A stretch of 64,000 nucleotides of DNA from Rhizobium rhizogenes NBRC 13257 (GCF_000696095.1 NZ_BAYX01000009.1:62001-126000); one strand, 5' to 3'; shown: positions 17,314-26,175, counted from the first letter of the stretch. Translations and numbers: made by a program. Notes: generated from the letters alone by a model not told the origin.

Positions 17314-19092
17314 TCAGGCAAGAGCGATGCGTGCGGCTTCAAGACTGGAAGCGCCGGTCACGACGCGATCGGTGAGCGCGGCGGTTTCGGCCAGCATGTT
17401 TTCGGCGGCGAAGCGGCAGAGCGCGATGCGCTTTTCGCTGTCGCCATCCGCGATATCCACCAAGCCGCCCTTGGCGAGATAGCATCCCGTCAAGACGAGG
17501 CCGAAGAGCCGCTGATAGGGCGTAGCCCCCGCCAAAGCCTCGGCCACATGGCCCTCTGCCTGCTGTGCCAGCAGCCATTCGCTTGCCGTTTCAAGATCGG
17601 TGATGGCGGCATTGAGCCGGTCGGCCGTCTGCCCGAAACCGTCGAGATTGGATTTGGCGACGGCATCGGCGATCCCGCGCAATTCGGTGATGAAACCACG
17701 CACCTGGTCGCCGTTACTGATGGTCAGCTTGCGCGTGACGAGGTCGATCGCCTGGATGCCGTTGGTGCCTTCGTAGATAGGCGCGATGCGGGCGTCGCGC
17801 AGCAGGCGGGCAGCGCCGGTCTCCTCGATGAAGCCCATGCCGCCATGCACCTGGATGCCGAGCGAGGCAACGTCGACACCGGCATCGGTGGAGAAGGACT
17901 TGGCGATCGGCGTCAGCAGCGCGGCACGCTCCTGCCAATAGCGCGCCTTCCCGGCATCGCGGTGCGACATGTCGATCGCCTCGGCGCAGGCATAGCAGAT
18001 GGCCCGCGAGCCTTGCGTCAGTGCCTTCATCGTCAGCAGCATGCGGGCGATGTCGGGATGTTCGATGATCGGGCTCATGCCGAAAGCTGTCGTGCCCGGC
18101 GCCCTGCCCTGCGTACGCTCTTTTGCGTAAGCAATGGCCTTCTGCGTCGCGGCCTCGGCAATCGCCACGCCCTGAATGCCGACGGCAAGGCGGGCGTTGT
18201 TCATCATGGTGAACATGCAGGCGAGACCCTTGTTCTCTTCGCCAACGAGCCAGGCAACCGCGCCCCTCTCATCCCCGTATTTGCCGTCGCCATAGATCAT
18301 TGTGCAGGTCGGCGAGCCGTGGATGCCGAGCTTATGTTCCAGCGAATGGGCGAAATAGTCGTTGCGGGCGCCAAGCGATCCGTCGTCATTGACCAGGAAT
18401 TTCGGCACGAGGAACAGCGAAATGCCACGAGTGCCGGCCGGCGCATCCGGAATGCGGGCGAGTACGAAATGAATGATGTTCTCGGCGGCCTCGTGGTCGC
18501 CCCAGGTGATGAAGATCTTCTGGCCGAAGAGGCGATAGGTGCCATCGTTGTGGCGGTCAGCGCGGGTGCGCAGCGCACCGACATCGGAGCCGGCATGCGG
18601 CTCGGTCAGGTTCATGGTGCCGGCCCATTCGCCAGTCACCAGTTTTGCAAGATATTTGCTCTTGAGGTCTGCGCTACCGTGGGCAACCAGTGCCTCGACG
18701 GCGCCCATTGTCAGCGTCGGCGCGAGACCGAAAGCCATGGAGGCAGAATTCCACATTTCCAGCGTCGCGACATTGAGCATGTGCGGCAGGCCCTGTCCGC
18801 CATACTCTTCCGGCGCGGTCAGTCCGTTCCAGCCGCCAGCGATCCAGTCGCGATAGAGTTTTTCCCAGCCATCGGGCAACACCACCTTGCCGTCGACAAG
18901 CCTGGCGCCCTGCCGGTCGCCGATCTCGGCCAGCGGTTCCATCTCGTCGCCGGCGAAACGGCCGGCCTCGGTCAGGATGGCATCGAGGACATCGCCGCTC
19001 AGGTCGCCGAGACGCCCCTCCTCCATGGCCTGGCCCATGCCGGTGACATGCTTCAGCGTGAATGCGATTTCTTCGACAGGCGCCTTGTACAT
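17314..19092 (-). CDS. Acyl-CoA dehydrogenase, long (about 590 residue) subfamily
   Basis: FAD enzyme oxidising acyl-CoA thioesters. 592 residues, longer than the roughly 380-residue classical form and like the DmdC/FadE5-type subfamily with extra N- and C-terminal parts. Motifs seen: NLTEPHAGSDVGALRT, KIFITWGDHE, FTMMNNARLAVGIQG, GIQVHGGMGFIEETG and catalytic-glutamate region IYEGTNGIQAIDLV. Substrate chain length is unknown. It is followed closely by the enoyl-CoA hydratase. The long open frame opposite it is a codon-bias shadow. Confidence 0.94.
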   Translation of the reverse strand: MYKAPVEEIAFTLKHVTGMGQAMEEGRLGDLSGDVLDAILTEAGRFAGDEMEPLAEIGDRQGARLVDGKVVLPDGWEKLYRDWIAGGWNGLTAPEEYGGQGLPHMLNVATLEMWNSASMAFGLAPTLTMGAVEALVAHGSADLKSKYLAKLVTGEWAGTMNLTEPHAGSDVGALRTRADRHNDGTYRLFGQKIFITWGDHEAAENIIHFVLARIPDAPAGTRGISLFLVPKFLVNDDGSLGARNDYFAHSLEHKLGIHGSPTCTMIYGDGKYGDERGAVAWLVGEENKGLACMFTMMNNARLAVGIQGVAIAEAATQKAIAYAKERTQGRAPGTTAFGMSPIIEHPDIARMLLTMKALTQGSRAICYACAEAIDMSHRDAGKARYWQERAALLTPIAKSFSTDAGVDVASLGIQVHGGMGFIEETGAARLLRDARIAPIYEGTNGIQAIDLVTRKLTISNGDQVRGFITELRGIADAVAKSNLDGFGQTADRLNAAITDLETASEWLLAQQAEGHVAEALAGATPYQRLFGLVLTGCYLAKGGLVDIADGDSEKRIALCRFAAENMLAETAALTDRVVTGASSLEAARIALA

Positions 19093-19313
19093 GGTATCTC
19101 CTCCGCAGTGATGATGCCGACAGTCTACCTCACCCAGACCATCAGCCGCTTGTTGCCTATTGCTAATTGATTTTTACGTAAGCGTCAATTTTAGGAAACG
19201 GATGTTGGATCAAAATTGCGACGAGCCCGACCGTCTCGGCGATAAAAGCCGCGGTATTTTCGCCATTCTGCGCGATTGTCCCCCAGCCATCCGCACTTGC
19301 ATAAACAATCGTC

Positions 19314-20363
19314 ATGAACAATGACTATGGCAACCCTCTTGATAATGCGAAACCTCCGGCCATGAACACGATCACGACAGCCAACAGGATCCCGGGTTTT
19401 GTCTGGGCCTACCGCTTCCCTCCCGGCGCGGGCAAGGCCGAACGGCTATCCGAGGACATGCAGCGTACGGGATTGTTCGATGGCGAAGGCTTCGTCTGGC
19501 TGCACCTGAACCTTGTGGACGCCCGTGTCGCCGCATTTCTCGAAGAGGTCCCCGGACTGAACGAGCCGGCCCGCACAGCTCTGACCACACATGAAACCCA
19601 TGCGACGATCACCGTCGACGAGCAGATGCTGTTCGGCACGCTGGTCGATTTCCAGCGTGACTTCGATCAGGAGACGAGCGACATCGGCTGGCTGCATTTC
19701 GTGTTCACCGACCGCTTCCTCATCACCACCCGACTGCAGCCACTGCGCAGTGTCGAGCGAGTACGCATGGCGGTGGAGAAGAATGCCGCGAAATTCACAA
19801 ACCCGATCGACCTCTTCGAACTGCTGGTCGTCGAGTTCCAGCGCACGCTGATCTCGCTGGTCATCGAGATTACCGAGGAGCTGAACCTCATCGAGGATTT
19901 CGTCTATGACAACGCGCCGCGCGACGAGCGGCGGCGGTTGGCGCCGGTACGCCGGACGATCGTGCGGCTGCATCGGCATCTGCGCACAGTGCTGACGCTG
20001 ATGCGGCGCGCAGCAGCCTCCGACGACGAGGAGATGCCGCTCGGCTTCGAGGATGTCGCGGGTCGGCTGACCGGCCGGCTGGAATCGGTCGACCATGACG
20101 TCTATGCGCTACAGGAGCGTGCACGCCTGCTGCACGAAGAGATCGATTCGAAGCTCTCCTCCGAGATCAACCGCCACCTCTACATTCTGTCGATCATGAC
20201 GGCGCTCCTGTTGCCGCCGACACTGGTGACCGGCTTTTTCGGCATGAACACATCGAGCCTGCCGTTTTCAGGCGGTGGCGCCGGCACGGAATATGCCGTT
20301 GTCCTGATCATCGCCTCGATGGTGCTCGCCTGGTGGCTGCTGAAGCGGGTCAACATTCTCTGA
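19314..20363 (+). CDS. CorA/ZntB-like divalent cation transporter
   Basis: 349-residue membrane transporter of the 2-TM GxN family. A large cytoplasmic N-terminal domain (residues about 1-285, with long charged helices RRRLAPVRRTIVRLHRHLR) leads into TM1 and TM2. The signature FFGMNTSSLPF between them is GMN followed by residues resembling ZntB-type proteins. Transported ion (Mg2+, Zn2+ or other) is not decidable from sequence. ATG 19314 lacks a clear Shine-Dalgarno; ATG 19362 is an alternative start. Confidence 0.88.
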   Translation: MNNDYGNPLDNAKPPAMNTITTANRIPGFVWAYRFPPGAGKAERLSEDMQRTGLFDGEGFVWLHLNLVDARVAAFLEEVPGLNEPARTALTTHETHATITVDEQMLFGTLVDFQRDFDQETSDIGWLHFVFTDRFLITTRLQPLRSVERVRMAVEKNAAKFTNPIDLFELLVVEFQRTLISLVIEITEELNLIEDFVYDNAPRDERRRLAPVRRTIVRLHRHLRTVLTLMRRAAASDDEEMPLGFEDVAGRLTGRLESVDHDVYALQERARLLHEEIDSKLSSEINRHLYILSIMTALLLPPTLVTGFFGMNTSSLPFSGGGAGTEYAVVLIIASMVLAWWLLKRVNIL

Positions 20364-20381
20364 CACTGACGATCGGCCAAG

Positions 20382-20415
20382 AAAAAACCGCCCGGCGGAT
20401 GACCGGGCGGCTTGT
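20382..20415. terminator. Bidirectional intrinsic terminator
   Basis: Perfect 8-bp stem CCGCCCGG (20388-20395) / CCGGGCGG (20403-20410), with an A run on the left (T run for the minus strand) and TTGTTT on the right. It lies between the convergent CorA-type and BA14K genes. Confidence 0.8.
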
Positions 20416-20438
20416 TTCGACAGGTCCTGATCTCTCGC

Positions 20439-20930
20439 TCAGAAATAGGGCGAGTAGCACTGCTGGCGCGGACCGTTATAGGGCTGGAACGTGTTGTCAT
20501 AAGATCGGTAGGACCGATAGCGCGCGTAGCACCAATCGACATGGCGTGGATTGACCCCAGCGGCGCGCGGCGGAGCCGCATAGCGCGGCTGGCTGGCGAT
20601 CGCCCCGCCGATCAGGGCGCCGGCGCCGAATGCGGCCAGCGGGAACCAGTAGCCCTCGTGATAGCGATAACCGCGACGATAGTCCCGGTAGCCACGATGA
20701 CCGCCATACCAACCATCACGATAGTAGCCACGACGATAATAGCCGCCACGGTAACCACCGTAGCCGCCATACTCGCGCCATTGAACCCGCTCGACGCCGG
20801 CAGGCGCGGCCTTGTCCGCCGCAACAACGGGTGCGGCAGGCATCTGCATTGCGAAGGACGGCGTGAAGCTCGTCAGAGCCACGGCGGCCGAAAGAGCGAT
20901 AGTCGCAATTCTCGCACGGAAACCAAGCAT
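20439..20930 (-). CDS. BA14K family secreted protein
   Basis: 163 residues. An N-terminal signal sequence is followed by a Gly/Tyr/Arg-rich stretch (YGGYGGYRGGYYRRGYYRDG), a hydrophobic segment AAFGAGALIGGAIA, and a C-terminal BA14K motif with paired cysteines (DWCYARYRSYRSYDNTF, then RQQCYSPYF). The Brucella relative is a 14-kDa immunoreactive surface protein. GGAG lies 6 nt before the ATG. Its function in rhizobia is not known. Confidence 0.88.
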   Translation of the reverse strand: MLGFRARIATIALSAAVALTSFTPSFAMQMPAAPVVAADKAAPAGVERVQWREYGGYGGYRGGYYRRGYYRDGWYGGHRGYRDYRRGYRYHEGYWFPLAAFGAGALIGGAIASQPRYAAPPRAAGVNPRHVDWCYARYRSYRSYDNTFQPYNGPRQQCYSPYF

Positions 20931-21042
20931 TTACTTCTCCATTCCCTGGCTTGTCTTGTGCTCAAGCAAACAATGTTCCGTATCGGGGACGGCTCCCCTT
21001 ACTGCTCTGCGCATCCACAAGTCGCGCGGACATTTAGTCCAA

Positions 21043-21066
21043 CCTTAAATATGCACCAATTTAAGG
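21043..21066. promoter_or_regulatory. 8-bp inverted repeat, candidate operator
   Basis: CCTTAAAT (21043-21050) and ATTTAAGG (21059-21066) are exact reverse complements separated by 8 bp. They lie in the 217-bp divergent promoter region between the BA14K and GH25 genes. The cognate regulator is unknown. Confidence 0.45.
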
Positions 21067-21109
21067 CCTTATGCACAGACTCCACGGTAAATTTATAGCG
21101 ATCTCATTC

Positions 21110-21124
21110 TTAACCCGGGATTAA
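21110..21124 (+). promoter_or_regulatory. CtrA-type box TTAA-N7-TTAA
   Basis: TTAA CCCGGGA TTAA is an exact match to the full CtrA consensus (TTAA, seven bases, TTAA). It lies 23 bp before the GH25 start codon. CtrA is the cell-cycle master regulator of alphaproteobacteria. Binding here is predicted, not shown. Confidence 0.6.
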
Positions 21125-21147
21125 CCACTCATCCTTACCCTTAATTC

Positions 21148-22152
21148 ATGAAGGGATACCGGCAGACTCACCCTCTGATTTGCAGTCTCCTGATGGTCCT
21201 GGCATTGCTGGGACTGGCCTCCAGGCTTGCGGCCGGTGAAAGCCAACCCTGGACCGATCCGCAAAACGCCCTCATCGTCGATGCCTACGAGCTGAATACC
21301 ATCGACTGGGAGCAGCTCCTGCAGGACAAGCGCATATCCGCCTTCATCTCCAAGGCTTCCGACGGCCTGCCCGAGAGCTTCAGCTGCACCGGCGACCATG
21401 CCGGCGACACCTTCGCGCACTGCAAGACCATGTGGCGCAAATATGCGGTCAGCCGCGAACTCTATCAGACGCGGCGGATGCTGGCGAAAATGAACGGGCT
21501 GCTATGGGGCGCCTATCATCTCGGACGACCCGGCAATCCGGTCGACCAGGCCAATCATTTTCTCGATTACGCCGATCCGAAACCGGACGAACTGATGGTG
21601 CTCGATATCGAGGGCCTTGATGTCCTGCGATATATGTCGCTCTCCGACGCGCAGGTCTTCGTCGGCCATATCAAGGTGAGGACCGGGCGCTATCCGATCC
21701 TCTATACCAACCACAATACCGCTCAATACATCGCCGACCACCGCCAGGATTACCCGATCCTGGCGCGGCTACCGCTATGGTATGCACGCTACAAATCCGA
21801 CGTGAAGGGCACTTTCCCGCTCGGCAACTGGGACACTTATGCCCTCTGGCAGTTTGCCTCCTCCGACAATTGCTCGGACAAGAGCTGTCCCTACAGGGTG
21901 CCGGGAACACTGAAGGACATCGACGTCAACGTCGTGCCGATGACCAAGCTGCAACTGGCCAAGGTCTGGCCACAGGGCGATCTCCTGCCCGCCAAGCCGA
22001 TGCCGGCGCCCGACATGATGATCGCCAAGGCGCCGAGCTGCAATGGTCCGCGGCAGACACTCATTTCATTAATGGTCGACCCCGTCGTCACGGCATCTAC
22101 CCGCCGCTCGGAACCGGTCGAGATCAATGAATTGAACTACCAGGATTTTTAG
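21148..22152 (+). CDS. GH25 family glycoside hydrolase (lysozyme-like)
   Basis: 334 residues with an N-terminal hydrophobic export segment (residues about 10-29). The GH25 muramidase fold follows, with the early aspartate in IVDAYELNTIDW, the catalytic DxE motif VLDIEG, and YPILYTNHNTA / LWQFASSDNC strands. Relatives cleave peptidoglycan glycan strands. No holin or phage gene is nearby, so it looks like a cellular rather than phage hydrolase. A CtrA-type box lies just upstream and no Shine-Dalgarno is obvious. Its stop overlaps the convergent reductase stop by 4 bp. Confidence 0.88.
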   Translation: MKGYRQTHPLICSLLMVLALLGLASRLAAGESQPWTDPQNALIVDAYELNTIDWEQLLQDKRISAFISKASDGLPESFSCTGDHAGDTFAHCKTMWRKYAVSRELYQTRRMLAKMNGLLWGAYHLGRPGNPVDQANHFLDYADPKPDELMVLDIEGLDVLRYMSLSDAQVFVGHIKVRTGRYPILYTNHNTAQYIADHRQDYPILARLPLWYARYKSDVKGTFPLGNWDTYALWQFASSDNCSDKSCPYRVPGTLKDIDVNVVPMTKLQLAKVWPQGDLLPAKPMPAPDMMIAKAPSCNGPRQTLISLMVDPVVTASTRRSEPVEINELNYQDF

Positions 22153-23237
22153 GCTTCGATCTGCACATCCGTCTTAGGACGCGAACAGCAGGCGAGGATA
22201 TAACCTTCCTCGATCTCGTCATCGAGAATACCGCCATTGTGGCTCATCTCGACCTCGCCCGAGAGCTTCATCACCCGGCAGGTGCCGCAGAGGCCCGACT
22301 CGCAGGCCGCGCCGATACGCACGCCAGCGCCGCGCGCGGCTTGTAGGATCGTCTGGCCCGGCGCACAGGGAACATCCTTGCCAGCCATGGTGAAGCTGAT
22401 CGAAGTCGCCGCTTCCGTCGAGGCGTCATCGCTGACTTCGGCCAGCGGCGTTGCCGCCTGCGCCGGCTGGAAGCTTTCCTGATGATAGCGCGTCATGTCG
22501 AAGCCGTGGGCTACCAGCATGGAACGGACGGCGTCCATGAAGACTTCCGGGCCGCAGCAGAAGATCGTGCGGTCCATGAAATCGGGCGCCAGCAGCCCGA
22601 TCTTCGCCTTGTCGATGCGGCCCTTCAGCCCCGACCAGAGATCGGTGCGGCCACAGCCTTCGACAATGAAGCCGAGATCGAGGTTCGGCATGAAGCGCGC
22701 GAGATATTCCAGCTCCGAACGGAAGATGATGTCGGCGGGGCTGCGCGAGCAATTGATGAAGGTGATGTCGGATAGCGGCGCGGTATCGGACATGTAGCGC
22801 GTCATCGCCATCATCGGCGTGACGCCGGAGCCGGCGGAAACGAAGAGATATTTTTCGCCGGGATGACGGATATGGCTGAAATCGCCGAGCGGACCGAAAG
22901 CCTTGACACGCATGCCGGGCTTCAGGTTCTCGAACATCCAGCGCGTGCCAATGCTGTCCTTCTGCGCCTTGACCGTAATGGCGACCGAGAGCGGGCGCGA
23001 CGGGGTCGAGGACAGCGTATAGGTACGCATGACCGGCTCCGCAGCCGCCGGCAGCTCCAGGGTGACGAACTGGCCCGGCAGATAGCGGAACCAGTTGTCC
23101 TTGTCGGAGCGGAAGGTGAAGGTCATCACATCGGGTGCTTCCGGCGTTGCCGAAAGGCATTCGAGCAGATGCTGCCTGTCGCTCCAGGGTTTCATCTGGT
23201 CCAGGTGCTGATGGCGGAGGGAGACGGTCATGTTCAT
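22149..23237 (-). CDS. gbcB: Ferredoxin-type oxidoreductase, GbcB-like partner of the Rieske oxygenase
   Basis: 362-residue electron-transfer protein. The FAD domain contains LPGQFVTLELP and RTYTLSS. The NAD(P) domain contains YLFVSAGSGVTPMMAMTRYM and a CCGPEVFMDAV signature. The C-terminal plant-type 2Fe-2S ferredoxin domain has cysteines in GAACESGLCGTCRVMK and a distal ACC. It would pass electrons from NAD(P)H to the oxygenase encoded 3 bp upstream. The GbcB name (glycine betaine demethylation) is by similarity of the pair; related methylamine demethylases such as stachydrine systems are possible. Confidence 0.8.
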   Translation of the reverse strand: MNMTVSLRHQHLDQMKPWSDRQHLLECLSATPEAPDVMTFTFRSDKDNWFRYLPGQFVTLELPAAAEPVMRTYTLSSTPSRPLSVAITVKAQKDSIGTRWMFENLKPGMRVKAFGPLGDFSHIRHPGEKYLFVSAGSGVTPMMAMTRYMSDTAPLSDITFINCSRSPADIIFRSELEYLARFMPNLDLGFIVEGCGRTDLWSGLKGRIDKAKIGLLAPDFMDRTIFCCGPEVFMDAVRSMLVAHGFDMTRYHQESFQPAQAATPLAEVSDDASTEAATSISFTMAGKDVPCAPGQTILQAARGAGVRIGAACESGLCGTCRVMKLSGEVEMSHNGGILDDEIEEGYILACCSRPKTDVQIEA

Positions 23238-23240
23238 AAC

Positions 23241-24485
23241 TCAGGCAACCGCCGACAGCTTGGCCTGATCGCCCTGCAGCCGGTTGATCATGAAATTCGC
23301 GTACCATTCGACGAACTGCATCACGCCGCCTTCATCTTCCGGCGAATAGGGGCCGGGCTGGTAGGCGGGCGAGCGGATGCCGAAGGCATTTTCCTCGACG
23401 ATCCGGCGGTCCTGATCGTTGGTCTCGGTCCAGACGTGGGTGAGTTCGTCGATACGATAGTCGACCCCTTCGACCGCATCTTTGTTGACGAGCCATTTGG
23501 TCGTGACCTGCGTTTGCTCGGGACCGAGCGGCAGCACGCGGAAGGTGATCGCATGGTCGGCGAGCACATGATTCCACGTCGTCGGATAGTGGAAGAGCAG
23601 CAAGGTGCCGATATGGCTTTCCAGCACATCGTTGGAGAGCGGCCTCTGCACGGCGCGCGCGCCCGACATGGTGTAGCTCTCGGCATCCTGGATGAGTGGC
23701 ATGCGTGCGGCGCGGAACTGGCCGGACGGCGACATGCGGAATTCGCTTGGAAGATTCGCCGCCTCGCACTTCGCCCAATGCTCCGAAATCACCGGATCGT
23801 CCTTGGCGCCTTGCACGCCGGTCGCGCTCGGTGCTTCCGGATAGGTACGGCAGAGTTCGGGATGGTTGGCCGCGCAATGATAGCATTCGCGATTGTTTTC
23901 CCAGACGAGCTTCCAGTTGCCCTTCTCGATGATCGTGCTTTCGAAGGCGACCTTGGTCTCGCCGAGGCGGTGGCGGACGAGATAGGGCTCGACCATGGCG
24001 CGGAACGGCGCAAAGTCCGGCGCCTGATCTGCAAGGCAGATGAAGATATAGCCGCCAACGCTTTCGCAATGGACCGGCTTCAGCGAGAACTCGCTCTTGT
24101 CGAAATCCTCCGGCATATGGCGGGCAAAGAGCAGGCTTCCGTTCAGTTCGTAGGTCCACTGATGATAGGGGCAGACGAGCTTTGCAGAAGAACCGCGCTC
24201 GGACGTGCAGACGCGCGAGCCGCGATGGCGACAGCTATTGTGGAAGGCGCGGATGACCTGATCGCGGCCACGAACGATGACGACGGGATAATCGCCGATC
24301 TGGACGGTGAAATAGTTGCCGGCGCGCGGCACTTCGCAATCATGGCCGATGAACAGCCAGTCGCGATAATAGATCATTTCCATATCGAGCTTGAAATAAT
24401 CCGGATCAGTGTAGAAGGGCTGCTCCAGGCTGAAGCCCTCGCGGCGGTTCTTCAATTGCCGCAAAACGTTGCTGCTGATGTCCAT
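23241..24485 (-). CDS. gbcA: Rieske non-heme iron oxygenase, GbcA-like (quaternary amine N-demethylase type)
   Basis: 414-residue oxygenase. The Rieske cluster motif is SCRHRGSRVC...LVCPYHQWTYE (CxH and CxxH). The catalytic domain contains ENNRECYHCAANHPELC, matching the mononuclear iron ligand region, and a C-terminal EFVEWYANFMINRL helix. It is closest in feel to glycine betaine (GbcA) and stachydrine (Stc2) monooxygenases, which remove a methyl as formaldehyde. AAGGA lies 7 nt before ATG 24485. A cobalamin riboswitch lies 115 bp upstream, so the operon is predicted to respond to B12. Substrate identity is inference. Confidence 0.78.
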   Translation of the reverse strand: MDISSNVLRQLKNRREGFSLEQPFYTDPDYFKLDMEMIYYRDWLFIGHDCEVPRAGNYFTVQIGDYPVVIVRGRDQVIRAFHNSCRHRGSRVCTSERGSSAKLVCPYHQWTYELNGSLLFARHMPEDFDKSEFSLKPVHCESVGGYIFICLADQAPDFAPFRAMVEPYLVRHRLGETKVAFESTIIEKGNWKLVWENNRECYHCAANHPELCRTYPEAPSATGVQGAKDDPVISEHWAKCEAANLPSEFRMSPSGQFRAARMPLIQDAESYTMSGARAVQRPLSNDVLESHIGTLLLFHYPTTWNHVLADHAITFRVLPLGPEQTQVTTKWLVNKDAVEGVDYRIDELTHVWTETNDQDRRIVEENAFGIRSPAYQPGPYSPEDEGGVMQFVEWYANFMINRLQGDQAKLSAVA

Positions 24486-24600
24486 TTGCCTATCCTTGCG
24501 CGGTAGCGATCAGCAGGCAGAGGACATGCACGATCGGCCGCGAACGACCGCAACGCAATGTCCCGACCGCCCGCCGCGGTCAGTAAATCAGTCTCCCCAA

Positions 24601-24770
24601 GGCTGGTTTCCGGGCTCTGGAGTGGTCCCCCAAAGGACCCCATGGCACCTTCCCAGGCTGTCTTAAGCCCAGTGGCTTCATTCGCCATGCCCTACTCCAC
24701 CACCGTTGCGGGGGCAGCGCCGGATTTCGACCGGCTTCCCAATTCTCCGCCCCCCTAGCGGGCGGCACCT
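24601..24770 (-). promoter_or_regulatory. Cobalamin (B12) riboswitch
   Basis: On the minus strand the elements appear in canonical order: AGGTGCC (24770-24764), GGGAAGCCGGT then AAATCCGGCGCTGCCCCCGC, then GAAGCCACTGGGC, then TGGGAAGGTGCC. The B12 box AGCCCGGAAACCAGCC closes the aptamer at 24616-24601. Spacing and order match the cobalamin aptamer. gbcA is the next gene on that strand. A GACCGC/GCGGTC hairpin (24565-24581) follows without a U tract, so control may be at translation. Confidence 0.93.
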
Positions 24771-25013
24771 TGAGATTGATACCATCATAATCTGCGCCCC
24801 TCTCGCCGCTCTGCTGCAATGCGACATCCGCTTCGAAATTGACGACAGGCCCAAGAAGAGTTTCGGAGAGACCTCGCGGCCGAAATATCGGAAGATAATT
24901 CAAATCCTTATGCTCCCGCGAAGAGCATCGTTTCCCGCGCCGGCCTATCTGCGTCGGTGGCGCCTTGTCTTAATTGCGACAGACCCGTCAGCGAACAGGC
25001 TTCAGAGCGGATA
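24771..25013. other. Intergenic region upstream of the riboswitch
   Basis: 243 bp between the ACT-protein stop and the riboswitch, both on the minus strand; with the aptamer and leader the gene-free stretch is 528 bp. It should contain the promoter of the riboswitch RNA. I recognise no gene and no strong terminator for the ACT gene. Confidence 0.45.
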
Positions 25014-25415
25014 TTATGCGACGGAAAGCGCCCGCAGTGCCGCCATTGCGCGCCCGGCATCGGCCGCCGGCACGAAGATATGATCATGGTAATAGCCGGC
25101 AACGACATTGGCGCTGATCCTCTCGTTTCCCAGCGCCGTCGCAAGCGCAGCCGTGAGACCCACGGCTTCCAGCGAGGAGTGAATGTCGAGGGTGATCATC
25201 CGCATCGCAGGCTCGGCCGGGAGCCCCACTTGTCGGGCCACCTCGACCGGCAGGATCAGCGTCACACCTTCCCTTTCCTGAAACAGTCCAACCGGATTCA
25301 TATGAATGTAATCCGCCAGCGACGAGGCCGGCACACTGCAATAGACGAACTCGCCCTCGACGAGATCCGGCTTCATGCCGGCAAGCAGCAGCTTGAGATC
25401 GGTAATGCCGGGCAT
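25014..25415 (-). CDS. ACT domain-containing protein
   Basis: 133 residues, two consecutive ACT-like modules: one near EGEFVYCSVPASSLADY, one near MRMITLDIHSSLEAVGLTAALATALGNERISANVVAGYYHDHIFVP (shown here only by its ends, residues about 72-118). ACT modules bind amino acids or other small ligands. No catalytic domain is attached and no target is evident. GAGG lies 9 nt before ATG 25415. Confidence 0.75.
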   Translation of the reverse strand: MPGITDLKLLLAGMKPDLVEGEFVYCSVPASSLADYIHMNPVGLFQEREGVTLILPVEVARQVGLPAEPAMRMITLDIHSSLEAVGLTAALATALGNERISANVVAGYYHDHIFVPAADAGRAMAALRALSVA

Positions 25416-25505
25416 GGTTCTGGTCCTCTTCAGCGATCCATCAGCAAGCCCGGCTCAAGCTAGATGATCTATCATTCGGTATCCAGACCTCCATCGCGAG
25501 CCGGC

Positions 25506-26117
25506 ATGGCAAAGCTCAGATATTTCGATGCCAAGAAACCCGCCGACCCGGAGCCGACGCTGCCGGCACCGGGGTATACGGAATTCCTGCGCACCGGGCG
25601 TATCAATCGCGACAAGACGCATTGGCTCGCCGAGGAACGGCGTTACCTCACCTTCGAGGAAGTGGCCGAACGCACGGCAACCAAGCTCAGAAACGCCGGC
25701 GAGACAACTCATGGACGGCTCAACAGCTTTCACCAGTCAATCCGCTTTCCGAAACTGATTTTCCATCACACGCTTAGGGACACGCCGCATCTCGGCTATT
25801 GCCATGTCACCGCCGCGCGGACGCAATTTGCGCAGTACGAGGAAGTGAGCTGGGCTTTCTACATCGCCAATTTCTTCGCCCGCCTCGGCCAGAACGATAA
25901 CTTCTTCGAAGACATCAGCCTGAAATATTCGCGGATGTATTTTGCCGTCGCCATAAGGCCGGATGAGGACGCTTCGAAGAAGAAGCTGACGATCAATCGC
26001 GAGGTGCGCGGCAACGGCGTGCTCTTCCACACCCATGATCCGCAGATCGCCATCCGCAATGTGTTGCTGCTCGGCGCGCGCAACGAACAGCTCCGCGACA
26101 TCATTCGCCAGCTTTGA
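25506..26117 (+). CDS. Conserved hypothetical protein, function unknown
   Basis: 203 residues, soluble, with no domain I can name confidently. Features: N-terminal LRYFDAKKPADPEP, a central charged region with a HQSIRFPKLIFHHTLRD segment, WAFYIANFFARLGQNDNFFED, and a C-terminal LFHTHDPQIAIRNVLLLG. No signal peptide or membrane segment. Codon use matches the neighbours, so it is likely a resident gene. ATG 25506 was preferred over 25464, which would add 14 residues. It is divergent from the ACT gene. Confidence 0.72.
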   Translation: MAKLRYFDAKKPADPEPTLPAPGYTEFLRTGRINRDKTHWLAEERRYLTFEEVAERTATKLRNAGETTHGRLNSFHQSIRFPKLIFHHTLRDTPHLGYCHVTAARTQFAQYEEVSWAFYIANFFARLGQNDNFFEDISLKYSRMYFAVAIRPDEDASKKKLTINREVRGNGVLFHTHDPQIAIRNVLLLGARNEQLRDIIRQL

Positions 26118-26175
26118 TCATTGATCCCCAAACTTGAAAAGCATAAGAACGGCCTGAACGGCAATCGGTCAGGCC

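Noticed and set aside
17308..19170. 620-residue open frame on the plus strand
   Set aside because: It is antisense to a clear acyl-CoA dehydrogenase gene. High GC codon bias leaves the opposite strand open; no domain or ribosome site supports it.
21148..22152. GH25 gene as a prophage endolysin
   Set aside because: No holin, terminase, capsid or integrase genes nearby; the protein has its own export segment and the flanks are housekeeping genes.
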